Assembly (NCBI GenBank): GCA_021795965.1
Contig: JAJYOU010000001.1
Location: 62,001-126,000, forward strand
Direction: 5' to 3'
Length of the DNA: 64,000 bases
DNA from: Chloroflexota bacterium
Lineage (GTDB): Bacteria; Chloroflexota; Anaerolineae; Anaerolineales; Villigracilaceae
In this document: in pieces, positions 47,943-57,375 of the stretch
Position numbering within the stretch: position 1 is the stretch's first letter
Layout: each line of letters starts with the position of its first letter
Notes under the pieces: model-generated
The model's database searches: none
What the model was told of the DNA's origin: nothing
The model's input: the letters and a program-made list of their open reading frames with translations, nothing else
Made by a program: the position numbers and the translations under genes

Positions 47943-48113
47943 ATGCTCAACGCAAATTGTCCCGAATGTGATGCGGATATCACCCTTGACCCAAGTGCAG
48001 AAGTGGGTGAAATCATCGTTTGCCCCGATTGTGGAGTGGATCTTGAAATAATCTCGCTCAACCCAGTAAAAATTGATCTCGCCCCAATGGAACAGGAAGA
48101 CTGGGGAGAATAG
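47943..48113 (+). CDS. lysW: LysW-type amino-group carrier protein
   Basis: MLNANCPECDADITLDPSAEVGEIIVCPDCGVDLEI...EDWGE; two CxxC pairs and C-terminal EDWGE. True ATG at 47943. Confidence 0.92.
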   Translation: MLNANCPECDADITLDPSAEVGEIIVCPDCGVDLEIISLNPVKIDLAPMEQEDWGE

Positions 48114-48134
48114 CCCGGGAGGGCGAAAGACACC

Positions 48135-49013
48135 ATGACAAAAAGATTGAAAATCGGCGTGCTTTACTCACGTGTGCGCGTGGAGGAAAAGTGGATATTT
48201 TCTGCGATGGAAAAACGCGGCATCGATTACGAGCGGCTGGATGACCGGGTCATTACTTTTGATCTTGAAAATCCGGCTCCATGGCAGACATTCGACGCCG
48301 TGCTGGAGAGGAGCATCAGTTTCAACAGCGGTTTATATGCCCTCAGAATTTTAAATGCCTTTGGCGTGCCGACCGTGAACAAAGCGTCGGTGGCGGAGAT
48401 TTGCGGCGATAAATTGACGACGAGCACGATGCTGGCGAAAGCCAAGGTCCCCCAACCGCGCAACATGGTGGCATTCTCGACGGAGGCAGCCCTGGAAGCG
48501 ATTGAAAGCTTTGGTTACCCGGTGGTGCTTAAACCGGTGGTTGGTTCCTGGGGTAGACTGCTCGCCAAGATCAATGACCGGGACGCGGCTGAAGCTGTGC
48601 TGGAACATAAAGCCACGCTGGGTTCCGCCCAGCATTCGGTTTTTTACATCCAGGAATACATCCAAAAACCGGGCAGGGATATTCGCGCGATCGTGGTGGG
48701 CGGAAACGTGCTGACTGCCATCTATCGCAAGTCTGAACATTGGATCACCAACACCGCGCGGGGAGGAGAAGGGGAAATCTGCCCGATCACCCCGGAAATT
48801 GAAGCCCTCTGTCTGAACGCGGCAAGCGCTGTGGGAGGGGGTGTGCTGGCAGTGGACCTGGTGGAACATCCTGAAAAGGGCTTGATGGTCAATGAAATCA
48901 ACCACACGATGGAATTTCACACTGCACAGCCGATCAGCGGGGTGGATATCGCTGATGAAATCGTATCTTACGTGATGAATGAAGCTCGAAAAGGTCATCA
49001 TGGCAAGGAGTAA
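48135..49013 (+). CDS. LysX/ArgX-type ATP-grasp ligase (LysW-glutamate or LysW-aminoadipate ligase)
   Basis: RimK-like ATP-grasp; [59 protein letters not shown]. Confidence 0.88.
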   Translation: MTKRLKIGVLYSRVRVEEKWIFSAMEKRGIDYERLDDRVITFDLENPAPWQTFDAVLERSISFNSGLYALRILNAFGVPTVNKASVAEICGDKLTTSTMLAKAKVPQPRNMVAFSTEAALEAIESFGYPVVLKPVVGSWGRLLAKINDRDAAEAVLEHKATLGSAQHSVFYIQEYIQKPGRDIRAIVVGGNVLTAIYRKSEHWITNTARGGEGEICPITPEIEALCLNAASAVGGGVLAVDLVEHPEKGLMVNEINHTMEFHTAQPISGVDIADEIVSYVMNEARKGHHGKE

Positions 49014-49019
49014 GATTCT

Positions 49020-50054
49020 ATGACAACCGTTTCCATCATCGGTGGTTCAGGGTACGGCGGCGGGGAACTGCTGCGCCTGCTGCTCAGCCATCCAAACGTC
49101 GAAGTAAAGCAGGCGACATCCCGCAGCCACCTGGGAGAGTATGTTTACCAGGTCCATCCCAACCTGCGCAAACGAACACAGATCAAATTTAGCGACCCGT
49201 TCAACCTGGAGACGGTTGATGTGCTCTTTCTAGCCCAACCGCATGGGCAGGCACAGCACAACATCGAGCAGCTGGTCCCACTGGCGGACAAAATCATTGA
49301 TCTCTCGGCAGATTTTCGCCTGCGAAGCGCAGAAGATTACCAAAAATGGTATGGTGAACCGCATGCGGCGCCCGGTTGGCTGGAAAAGTTTGTTTACGGA
49401 CTGCCTGAACTGCACCGAGGGGAAATTGCCGGCGCCAGGTACGTGAGCGGGGTGGGCTGCAACGCCACAGCGAGCAACCTTGCCCTGCTACCCCTGGTCA
49501 AAGCGGGTCTGATTGATTTATCGGCACCAGTGATCGTTGAAATCAAGCTGGGATCGTCAGAATCCGGAGTAGAAGGCAACACCGGATCCCTGCATGCAGA
49601 ACGAGCCAACGTCATCCGGACTTTTTCGGCTTTTGGGCACAGGCACACCGCGGAAGTGATGCAGGAGCTCGGATTAACCGATATCTCCCTGACCATGACC
49701 GCAGTTGACCTGGTGAGAGGGGTGCTCGCGACCGCCCACGCCAGGGTCAAGCCAGGAGTGGGTCAAAAAGATTTATGGAAGGCATACCGCGCGGTTGCAA
49801 CCGAAAATCCATTCGTGCGAGTGGTCAAGGAACAACGCGGCATTTACCGCGTACCTGAGCCGAAGATCCTTTCAGGGTCCAATTACGCCGATATTGGCTT
49901 TGATCTGGATGAGAGCAACGGGCATGTGGTTTCGATGTGCGCCATTGACAACCTGATGAAAGGCGCTGCGGGGACCGCAGTCCAATGCATGAACTTGATG
50001 CTCGGATTGGATGAAACCACGGGGCTGGAATTTGCCGGGTTACACCCTCTTTAA
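49020..50054 (+). CDS. argC: N-acetyl/[LysW]-glutamyl-phosphate reductase
   Basis: IIGGSGYGGGELLRLLLSHP, YVSGVGCNATASNLALLPLVKAGL, GHRHTAEVMQEL. Confidence 0.9.
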   Translation: MTTVSIIGGSGYGGGELLRLLLSHPNVEVKQATSRSHLGEYVYQVHPNLRKRTQIKFSDPFNLETVDVLFLAQPHGQAQHNIEQLVPLADKIIDLSADFRLRSAEDYQKWYGEPHAAPGWLEKFVYGLPELHRGEIAGARYVSGVGCNATASNLALLPLVKAGLIDLSAPVIVEIKLGSSESGVEGNTGSLHAERANVIRTFSAFGHRHTAEVMQELGLTDISLTMTAVDLVRGVLATAHARVKPGVGQKDLWKAYRAVATENPFVRVVKEQRGIYRVPEPKILSGSNYADIGFDLDESNGHVVSMCAIDNLMKGAAGTAVQCMNLMLGLDETTGLEFAGLHPL

Positions 50055-50069
50055 CCTTTTGGAGTGAAA

Positions 50070-50885
50070 ATGACTGGTTCGCTGATTGTGGTCAAGCTGG
50101 GCGGCACTGAAGGGGTGGATTTTTCGGCAATCTGCGCTGACGCCGCTGAAATCATCAAAACAGGTCAGAAACTGGTCCTGGTTCATGGCGGTTCGGCAGA
50201 GGCGAATGCCCTGGGTGAGGCAATGGGGATGCCCCCGCGCTTTATCACATCACCATCAGGCTACACCTCGCGCTATACCGACCGGAAAACGCTGGAAATC
50301 TTCCTGATGGCGGTCAACGGCAAGGTCAATTCGCTGCTGGTGGAACAGTTGCAGATGCTGGGAGTGAATGCCTTCGGATTGAGCGGATTGGACGGAAGAG
50401 TGTTGCGGGCAACCCGAAAGGATGCCATCCAGAGCGTTGAAAACGGAAAACGCAGGATGATCCGGGATGACTACACTGGCAAAATTGAGGAAGTCAACCA
50501 GGAGCTCCTGACAACCCTGCTTGATGCAGGGTATTTGCCGGTGATTGCACCCGTGGCAGTCAGCATGAATGGGGAAGCTTTAAATGTCGACGCTGACCGC
50601 GCCGCAGCCATGATTGCCGCCGCGCTGAAGGCTGAAAGCCTCGTTTTACTGACCGCAGTTGCGGGATTAATGAAATACTTCCCGGATGAGAACAGCCTGA
50701 TCAGGCAACTTCCACAGTCGCAGCTCGCTTCAGCGCTGGAAGCCGCCCAGGGAAGGATGAAGAAAAAAATCCTGGGAGCCGAGGAAGCTCTCAAGGGTGG
50801 GGTTGGACAGGTCATCATCGCCGATGGACGAATCCAGAACCCAATCTCCACAGCACTTAAGGGAAATGGAACCGTGATCCAATGA
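50070..50885 (+). CDS. argB: Acetylglutamate/[LysW]-aminoadipate kinase family
   Basis: LIVVKLGGTEGVDF, LVLVHGGSAEANALGEAMG, NVDADRAAAMIAAAL. Confidence 0.9.
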   Translation: MTGSLIVVKLGGTEGVDFSAICADAAEIIKTGQKLVLVHGGSAEANALGEAMGMPPRFITSPSGYTSRYTDRKTLEIFLMAVNGKVNSLLVEQLQMLGVNAFGLSGLDGRVLRATRKDAIQSVENGKRRMIRDDYTGKIEEVNQELLTTLLDAGYLPVIAPVAVSMNGEALNVDADRAAAMIAAALKAESLVLLTAVAGLMKYFPDENSLIRQLPQSQLASALEAAQGRMKKKILGAEEALKGGVGQVIIADGRIQNPISTALKGNGTVIQ

Positions 50886-52066
50886 ACGCAGACCAAATCA
50901 TTGAAACTGAATCCAGGCACACCTCGGGGCTGTATACCAAACAGCCGATTATCTTCGTGCGCGGCAGCGGAGCCTCCCTCTTTGATATCAACGACGTTGA
51001 ATACCTGGACTGCAATTCGGGTCATGGGGTTGCCAACCTGGGTCATGCCCACCCGAAGGTGGCAGCCGCTATCGCTGCTCAATCCACCCGGCTGATGACG
51101 CTGTTTGAAACTTTTTACAACGACCAACGGGCTGAACTGATGAACCTGATGGGAAATTTTCTGCCAGGAATGGAAAGGGTATTCTTTTGTAACTCGGGGA
51201 CCGAATCCGTTGAAGCAGCGATCAAATTCTCACGAATCTCGAGCGGCAGATCCGAGGTGGTTGCTGCCATGCGGGGATTCCACGGCAGGACGATGGGCTC
51301 GCTTTCAGCCACACATAACAAAAAATACCGGGAAGGATTCGAACCGCTCGTGCCCGGTTTCAACCATGTCCCTTTTAACAATATCGAAGCACTCGAGAAA
51401 GCCATCACGAGTGAGACTGCTGCTCTCATCCTGGAAGTGGTCCAGGGCGAAGGAGGCGTGTATGTGGCAGACCAGGCTTACGTGCAGGCTGCCCGCCGAA
51501 TTTGCGATGAACACGGGACGCTCTTGATCATCGACGAAGTACAAAGCGGATTTGGGCGGACGGGAAAATTATTCGCAATCCAGCATTATGACGTGATGCC
51601 TGATTTATTGTGCTGCGCGAAATCGCTGGCAGGCGGGGTTCCGATGGGAGCCGTGTTGATCGGGTCGAAAGTATCGAACCTCAACCCGGGAGCGCACGGA
51701 TCAACCTTCGGCGGGAATCCACTTGCCTGTGCGGCGGCAGTTGCAGCGCTGACCGCCATCCGCGAAGAAAACCTGGCAGAAGAGGCAGAGCGAAAAGGGA
51801 AATACCTGATCGCCAAACTTCAAGCCATCCATTCCCCGCTCATAAGGGAAGTGCGCGGTTTGGGGTTGATGGTGGGGATTGAACTCAAACAAAAAGTCCA
51901 ACCCTACCTGAAGGCGCTCCAGGAAAAACATGTTTTGGCTTTAAGCGCCGGACTTGTGACCATACGCCTGCTGCCGCCACTCGTGATCACGTATGCACAA
52001 ATCGACCACCTGGTGGAAGTGCTTGAAGAAGTGCTCGTTGGTGGAACTGCAGGCTTTGGCGAGTAA
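50882..52066 (+). CDS. argD: Acetylornithine/[LysW]-ornithine (lysine) aminotransferase
   Basis: Class III aminotransferase; FCNSGTESVEAAIKFSR, LLIIDEVQSGFGRTGKLFA, CCAKSLAGGVPMGAV. Confidence 0.92.
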   Translation: MNADQIIETESRHTSGLYTKQPIIFVRGSGASLFDINDVEYLDCNSGHGVANLGHAHPKVAAAIAAQSTRLMTLFETFYNDQRAELMNLMGNFLPGMERVFFCNSGTESVEAAIKFSRISSGRSEVVAAMRGFHGRTMGSLSATHNKKYREGFEPLVPGFNHVPFNNIEALEKAITSETAALILEVVQGEGGVYVADQAYVQAARRICDEHGTLLIIDEVQSGFGRTGKLFAIQHYDVMPDLLCCAKSLAGGVPMGAVLIGSKVSNLNPGAHGSTFGGNPLACAAAVAALTAIREENLAEEAERKGKYLIAKLQAIHSPLIREVRGLGLMVGIELKQKVQPYLKALQEKHVLALSAGLVTIRLLPPLVITYAQIDHLVEVLEEVLVGGTAGFGE

Positions 52067-52093
52067 ACCGTGTTTTTAACAAAAGGTGGAGAG

Positions 52094-53146
52094 ATGGAAT
52101 TTGAGCCTGCAACACTGACGGGATTGGTCTCCCATTACAGCCCCTCGGGAAGCGAAGGCGCGGCAGTCGAATGGCTGGTTTCGCGTTTTAATGCGCTTGG
52201 CTATACGCAATTCAAAAAAGACTCCGCCGGCAACGCGGTTGGAATCATGGGCTCTGGACCAAGGCAAATCATCCTGCTCGGGCACATTGATACGGTACCG
52301 GGAGAAATCCCTGTGCATGTGGTGGAAAACGTGCTTTATGGGCGTGGAACGGTGGATGCAAAAGCTGCGCTTTCATGTTTCGTGGATGCGGTCGCCCGAA
52401 CGGGTATTTTGGAAGGCTGGCAGCTGGTGGTAATAGGCGCGGTTGAAGAGGAACGGGATTCAGACGGTGCGCGATATATCGCAAATCAATATCGACCCGA
52501 TTATGCGATCATCGGCGAACCGAACCGCTGGGATCGAATTGGACTGGGCTACAAGGGCAGTGCCTGGGTAAATTTGACCATGCGCAAAGCACAATTCCAT
52601 TCCGCACAGGCAGATAAATCAGCCTGCGAGAGCGCGGTCAACTTGTGGGTGAAAGCCAAACAGTTCGGGGAGGAATACAATTCCAGCCGCCCGAAGATGT
52701 TTGATCAGCTGCATCTAACCCTCCAGGAAATGGAATCTGGCACAGAAGGTTTTGAGCAGTGGGCAAGGCTCAGGATTGGGGCGCGGCTGCCAGTTGACAT
52801 TCCGCCGCAAAAATGGTTCGAGATATTAAGCGGCATCGCTGCGGGCAGCAAGGTGGAGCTGCGCGGCTACCCGATCCCAGCCTGGACCTGTGAGAAGAAT
52901 ACTGCGGTTGTGCGGGCATTGTTGAGCGCCATTCGCCGGGCGGGAGGCACGCCAAGCTTTGTGTATAAATCGGGAACGGCTGATTTGAACATCGTCGCAC
53001 CCAGCTGGGGCTGCCCGGCAGCGGTCTATGGACCGGGCGATTCGAGCCTGGACCATACGCCAAACGAATGTATTGACCTGGGGGAATACCGGAAAGCCGT
53101 CGAGTGCCTGGCTGACGCACTCATGACGCTGTGCAAAAATGGGTGA
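52094..53146 (+). CDS. [LysW]-ornithine/lysine hydrolase, M20 peptidase family
   Basis: IILLGHIDTVPGEIPV, LYGRGTVDAKAALSCF, IGAVEEERDSDGARY, IIGEPNRWDRIGLGYKG; LysK/ArgE-like. ATG at 52094 preceded by GGTGGAGAG. Confidence 0.9.
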   Translation: MEFEPATLTGLVSHYSPSGSEGAAVEWLVSRFNALGYTQFKKDSAGNAVGIMGSGPRQIILLGHIDTVPGEIPVHVVENVLYGRGTVDAKAALSCFVDAVARTGILEGWQLVVIGAVEEERDSDGARYIANQYRPDYAIIGEPNRWDRIGLGYKGSAWVNLTMRKAQFHSAQADKSACESAVNLWVKAKQFGEEYNSSRPKMFDQLHLTLQEMESGTEGFEQWARLRIGARLPVDIPPQKWFEILSGIAAGSKVELRGYPIPAWTCEKNTAVVRALLSAIRRAGGTPSFVYKSGTADLNIVAPSWGCPAAVYGPGDSSLDHTPNECIDLGEYRKAVECLADALMTLCKNG

Positions 53147-53339
53147 GAGCGGTGGTTCAAAACAATTTCGCGCGGTGTGGAAAAAATGAGTGCTTCCTGG
53201 AAAATATTCATCCCCGGAAGCAGCTCAAAATGAATAGGAACGATCCCTGCTTTTTAAAGATCTTGGACATCCTGTGCCAGGCGCCGGTAAAAAGCGCAGG
53301 TAAAAGATGCCCCGTTCGCAGCAACTCCCCTGGATAATA

Positions 53340-55088
53340 TTAGAGGACAGATTGGCTCTGAGCGCGGAGTTCTGAAAGTTTCTGACGGAGCGTTGCCAGG
53401 CTGGTTTCGCTTTTCTCAATTCGTTCAAGTTCAGCCTGGATGAAGCGGGTGTAAGGGGTGATGCTGTCCTTGAGACGAGCGACATCCCCGGCGGCTTCGT
53501 TGTTGAATTGATCGGTCAAGGCAGTCAGGAGCTTTGTACGCAGGATTTTCATCTTGATGATAAAGGCTTCCTTAGCCTGTTTGCGCTTATAAGGAATGAC
53601 GAAAAAGCCCAGGATGGCGAGCGTACCCGCAGCCACGATCCCGGTAATATCCAGGCTGGATGAAAGAACGACCGTGGTCAGCAAAGCCCCCAAGCTGACC
53701 GCCCCGACCTCGAGCAAAGCTGTTTGGGCGACGGCGGTTTCAACGGCAGAAGCCAGTTGACTGGCTTCCAGATTGCGGTCATAGGAATCGACAATGGTCT
53801 GGACGGTTTTACCGACCGAGTCGATCAACTCGCGACGGCGGGTATCGCGCGGATTGGGTACCTCGCCCACGATGTGGTCAAGATTGATTGAGCGGCGCCG
53901 CTGCAAATAACTCATAACCTGCTGCCACTCACGCTGGTCTTTTTGGACCAACCAGTCGATCATACGCTGGACCTGCTCCTCGATCTGCTGCGGGACATCT
54001 GCGAGAACATACTTCTCGAAATCGGCGCGGACTTTGTCACCGCGAACCAGCTGCTGGATATTGGTCAGCCGGAGGGTGCTGTCAAAAAAGTCGAGCCCAC
54101 GCTGTTCGAGGCGCGTCAGAATGGTCTCAATTTCAGCCAGGCGCGGGGGAAGCTCACTGTTCAGCTCGCGTTCATAGCCGCTGACCACGGCAGCCAGCGC
54201 AGTGGTGGTTTCACGATCAATCTTAAGCTCGGAGGATTGGGTTTGAATGGACGCATCCACCTGCCCAACCAGGTTTTCGGCGACGCCAAGCGGGTTGCCA
54301 AACTTGAGCTGAAGCCTGGCACGATCATCGAGCGTGGAAGTGATGTATTCCTCAAGCGCATCCAGTCCGCTCGCGGCACGCAATTGTGCACGCTGGAGCG
54401 GGTCCGGTTCGGATGCAGCGCGCTGCGCGAGGCGGGCAGAGACCGGGAACAATTCGGGCGCATCCCCGAGAAGTTTTGAAGTATGTTTAAGGACAAATGC
54501 GGAAACTTCATCCAAAGCTGCCTTGTCTTCAAAAATATCAGCCTTATTGAGGACAAAAACAATCTTTTTGCCCCAAGCAAGAATCCGCTCCAGGAACTGG
54601 CGTTCACTTTCAGTGAGGGGATGATCGGCGGATGTGGTGAAAAGAACCAGGTCGCTGCGCGGGACAAATTCATCGGTGAGGCGCTCATGGAAGCGGATGA
54701 TGGCATTGGTGCCGGGAGTGTCCACGATGTTTAATTCTTTAAGAAGCGGGAGAGGATGGGTAAAGATTGCCAGGCTTTCATCCATGACCTGTTCGGCAGC
54801 CTGTAGGCCCCATTTGACGAGTGTCACGTGCGAGGTGGTGGGGGTGGCGCCTTCGGGCAGGATTTTTTCGCCGAGCAATGCGTTGACCAGGGCACTTTTC
54901 CCAGCGTTGAATTCACCGACCACGACCACCAAAAAGAGCTCATCCAACTGGAGGATGGCTTGCTGAAGAATATCCAGTGAAGCACGCGATACTTCCAGCT
55001 CGGACAATTTCATTTGAATCTCTGCCAGTGCTTCCTTTTCATCACGAAGAAAAGTGGCTTGTTGATCGGTGAGCATGGTTTGTCGCAT
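53340..55088 (-). CDS. Bacterial dynamin-like GTPase
   Basis: G1 GEFNAGKSALVNALLG, G3 VDTPGTNAI, G4 LNKADIF; hydrophobic hairpin ALLTTVVLSSSLDITGIVAAGTLAILGFFVIP. Start at MRQTMLTDQQ is preferred over 55223. Confidence 0.85.
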   Translation of the reverse strand: MRQTMLTDQQATFLRDEKEALAEIQMKLSELEVSRASLDILQQAILQLDELFLVVVVGEFNAGKSALVNALLGEKILPEGATPTTSHVTLVKWGLQAAEQVMDESLAIFTHPLPLLKELNIVDTPGTNAIIRFHERLTDEFVPRSDLVLFTTSADHPLTESERQFLERILAWGKKIVFVLNKADIFEDKAALDEVSAFVLKHTSKLLGDAPELFPVSARLAQRAASEPDPLQRAQLRAASGLDALEEYITSTLDDRARLQLKFGNPLGVAENLVGQVDASIQTQSSELKIDRETTTALAAVVSGYERELNSELPPRLAEIETILTRLEQRGLDFFDSTLRLTNIQQLVRGDKVRADFEKYVLADVPQQIEEQVQRMIDWLVQKDQREWQQVMSYLQRRRSINLDHIVGEVPNPRDTRRRELIDSVGKTVQTIVDSYDRNLEASQLASAVETAVAQTALLEVGAVSLGALLTTVVLSSSLDITGIVAAGTLAILGFFVIPYKRKQAKEAFIIKMKILRTKLLTALTDQFNNEAAGDVARLKDSITPYTRFIQAELERIEKSETSLATLRQKLSELRAQSQSVL

Positions 55089-55649
55089 GGAATTCTCCCA
55101 GTTAATATTCTTTTTCCAGCAGGGTGGACGCCAGGGATTGAGGGGGTTCCGATTCCGGATTTTTCCCCAACGGCATCTTGGATCAAAAATAAAAAAATAA
55201 TCTAGCCACCTGACACTTTGCAAAACTACCCTTAAATATCTTTAGCGAGACCGGCGCACTTGTTCTTTGCCGGTTGTGACAATCTCGATTTCCAGGGGAA
55301 TAAGCATAAAAATGATGCTCTCAGCTAAAAAACAGATTGCTTTGTCGGGGAAAGCACCCTCCGCGCACATCGTCCCAGCTTTATCGGGAATGACATCACA
55401 TGTTGGATGCCAAACTATCAGAAGGTGGCTAGAAAATAATCTCTGGAAATATTATAACATTTTCGGAAAGCCGAAACCCACCACGGGAATCTCAACCGGG
55501 TTTTTTGAAGAGCTGGCTTGTTAAATTGGATTTGGGAGGAGGAGCAGCGAGTAGCGATTTGGATTCCCGGCATGAAAGCGGCGCAGCAGGTCGATGATCT
55601 CGTAACACTTGCCATAAAAGCTTAAAAACTTTATAATGATCGCCGCCAA

Positions 55650-55724
55650 GCGGGTGTAGTTCAGTGGTAGAACGCTTGCTTCCCAAGCAAGATATCGTGG
55701 GTTCGAGTCCCATCACCCGCTCCA
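55650..55724 (+). tRNA. tRNA-Gly(CCC) with encoded CCA
   Basis: Cloverleaf GCGGGTG...CACCCGC-T-CCA; anticodon arm CTTGC-TTCCCAA-GCAAG; T-arm GTGGG-TTCGAGT-CCCAT. Confidence 0.95.
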
Positions 55725-55727
55725 AAG

Positions 55728-55767
55728 CAAAAAAAATTCCACATTTCATGTGGAATTTTTTTATTTT
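55728..55767. terminator. Intrinsic terminator after tRNA-Gly
   Basis: AAAAAATTCCACA-tttca-TGTGGAATTTTTTT. Confidence 0.85.
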
Positions 55768-55774
55768 TCACTGT

Positions 55775-56797
55775 TTAATAAAACAATTGGCTTAAAAATC
55801 CTGCCATTTGGAGGACATCACGTGGTAAGTTTAATTTTTTAACTTCGACATGCTCAAGGATGGAGGTAATCAGGATTTCCTGCGTAAAGCCATTGCCACG
55901 CGCGGCGAGCTCCTGGTGAATGAGGGCGGAGTGTTGTGGAGGTACGACCCGGTCCGTTTGATCGTGCAGGATGAAGACCGGGCTTTTCACATTCGCCAGC
56001 TGCCCTTTTGCAGAGAGGTCATCCAAAACCGGACCTTCGTTTACCAGGTCGTCCCTGCGAGAGAGGTTCAGCCCTTTGATTTGGGTTTCAAAAAATAAAT
56101 TTTTGAAATCCTGGTCATAGGCTTCAAAATCCGTCAGGATAATCCGTATGGTTCGCAACGCGTATGGCGAAAGTTTTAACAGGTCCCGGTTGCGGTAGGC
56201 AATCACAAATTGCGACCAGATGAGCTGGTCCCTTTCCTTTATGGAAGCATGCGGCACCAGAGTTGCGTGCAGCCTTATAAAGACATCCCTGACGTCATAA
56301 ATCGGGCTAAAAAGCAAGACAGGGGAAATTTGTTCACGCAGGAGCGGATCCGCCGCCAGCAGCAGGGCATAGCTGCCGCCCGTGCTGAAACCAACCAGTC
56401 CGAGTTTCTCAGGTTTTCCGCTGGTTAAATCACGGGCAACGGCATGGAGCCGAGCCAGATCCCCCGCGTCAATCATGTAATCTGAAAGACCGGGCAAATG
56501 CGGGATGACCACCTTGAGACCCGCCCGGACGCAGGAAAAGGCAAATTCCAGCAAGCGGGTATCATTTTCCCCAGAGATGGTCATGCCGTAAATCAGGAGG
56601 ATGGTATGAATGGCTTTTCCGCGCGGGTAATATACATTGTAATCGTAGCCTTCCAGCGTTTTAGACTGTTCGGGCAGCATCAGATCCTGGTAAGTGGGTA
56701 TCACGGTTTGTGCCAGGAGTTGAACCCCTTTCAAGAGGGGAAAAGAATTTCGTGAAGTGTGCGGTGGTACAGACATTGTGACCTCGTTGATAACCAA
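55775..56797 (-). CDS. Alpha/beta hydrolase
   Basis: LLIYGMTISGEND, GLVGFSTGGSYALLLA (GxSxG), FILHDQTDRVVPPQHS, and a late His (ILEHVEV). Confidence 0.82.
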   Translation of the reverse strand: MVINEVTMSVPPHTSRNSFPLLKGVQLLAQTVIPTYQDLMLPEQSKTLEGYDYNVYYPRGKAIHTILLIYGMTISGENDTRLLEFAFSCVRAGLKVVIPHLPGLSDYMIDAGDLARLHAVARDLTSGKPEKLGLVGFSTGGSYALLLAADPLLREQISPVLLFSPIYDVRDVFIRLHATLVPHASIKERDQLIWSQFVIAYRNRDLLKLSPYALRTIRIILTDFEAYDQDFKNLFFETQIKGLNLSRRDDLVNEGPVLDDLSAKGQLANVKSPVFILHDQTDRVVPPQHSALIHQELAARGNGFTQEILITSILEHVEVKKLNLPRDVLQMAGFLSQLFY

Positions 56798-56959
56798 TAA
56801 AGAAAATTTATTCCTTGTTTCATTTTATGACAATTTTAGTCTAATTTCAATCACCCAATTCCAGATTGATCCCACCAATGCACCAACCTAAAGATTCCCA
56901 GAATAAAAGAGTAAAATTGATGAATAAATCATGTCAATTTTGAAAATTAAGAGGAAAAA

Positions 56960-57364
56960 ATGCCGGGAATTAAAAAAATCCACCACGTTGCCATCGTCGT
57001 CGAAGAAATCAAAGATTCTTTAACTTTTTGGAGGGATGCCCTTGGTCTTGAGCTGGGCGAAATGATGGATGTTCCCAACGAGAAATCAGTCGTGGCTTTT
57101 TTACCCCTGGCGGGCTGCGAAATTGAGCTTGTCCAACCGACCAGCGCTGACTCGGGGATCGGAAAATATCTTTCCAAACGCGGCCCGGGCATGCATCACG
57201 TCTGCCTGGCAGTGGATGATCTCGATGCTCTGCTGGACAAACTCAAAAATCAAGGAATTCGCCTGATCAACGAAGAGCCACGGGAATCTGGGGACGGGAA
57301 GCGATACGCCTTCGTCCATCCGGAGAGCACGGGCGGCGTCTTGGTGGAACTTTACGAGGAATAA
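56960..57364 (+). CDS. mce: Methylmalonyl-CoA epimerase / VOC family protein
   Basis: IKKIHHVAIVVEEI...FWRDALGLEL, GPGMHHVCLAVDDLD, GVLVELYE. Confidence 0.88.
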   Translation: MPGIKKIHHVAIVVEEIKDSLTFWRDALGLELGEMMDVPNEKSVVAFLPLAGCEIELVQPTSADSGIGKYLSKRGPGMHHVCLAVDDLDALLDKLKNQGIRLINEEPRESGDGKRYAFVHPESTGGVLVELYEE

Positions 57365-57375
57365 ACGGGAATTTG

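Noticed and set aside
55492-55749. 85-aa minus-strand ORF containing ERVMGLEPTISCLGSKRSTTELHP
   Set aside because: Overlaps tRNA-Gly on the opposite strand; such peptide strings are a known tRNA-antisense artefact.
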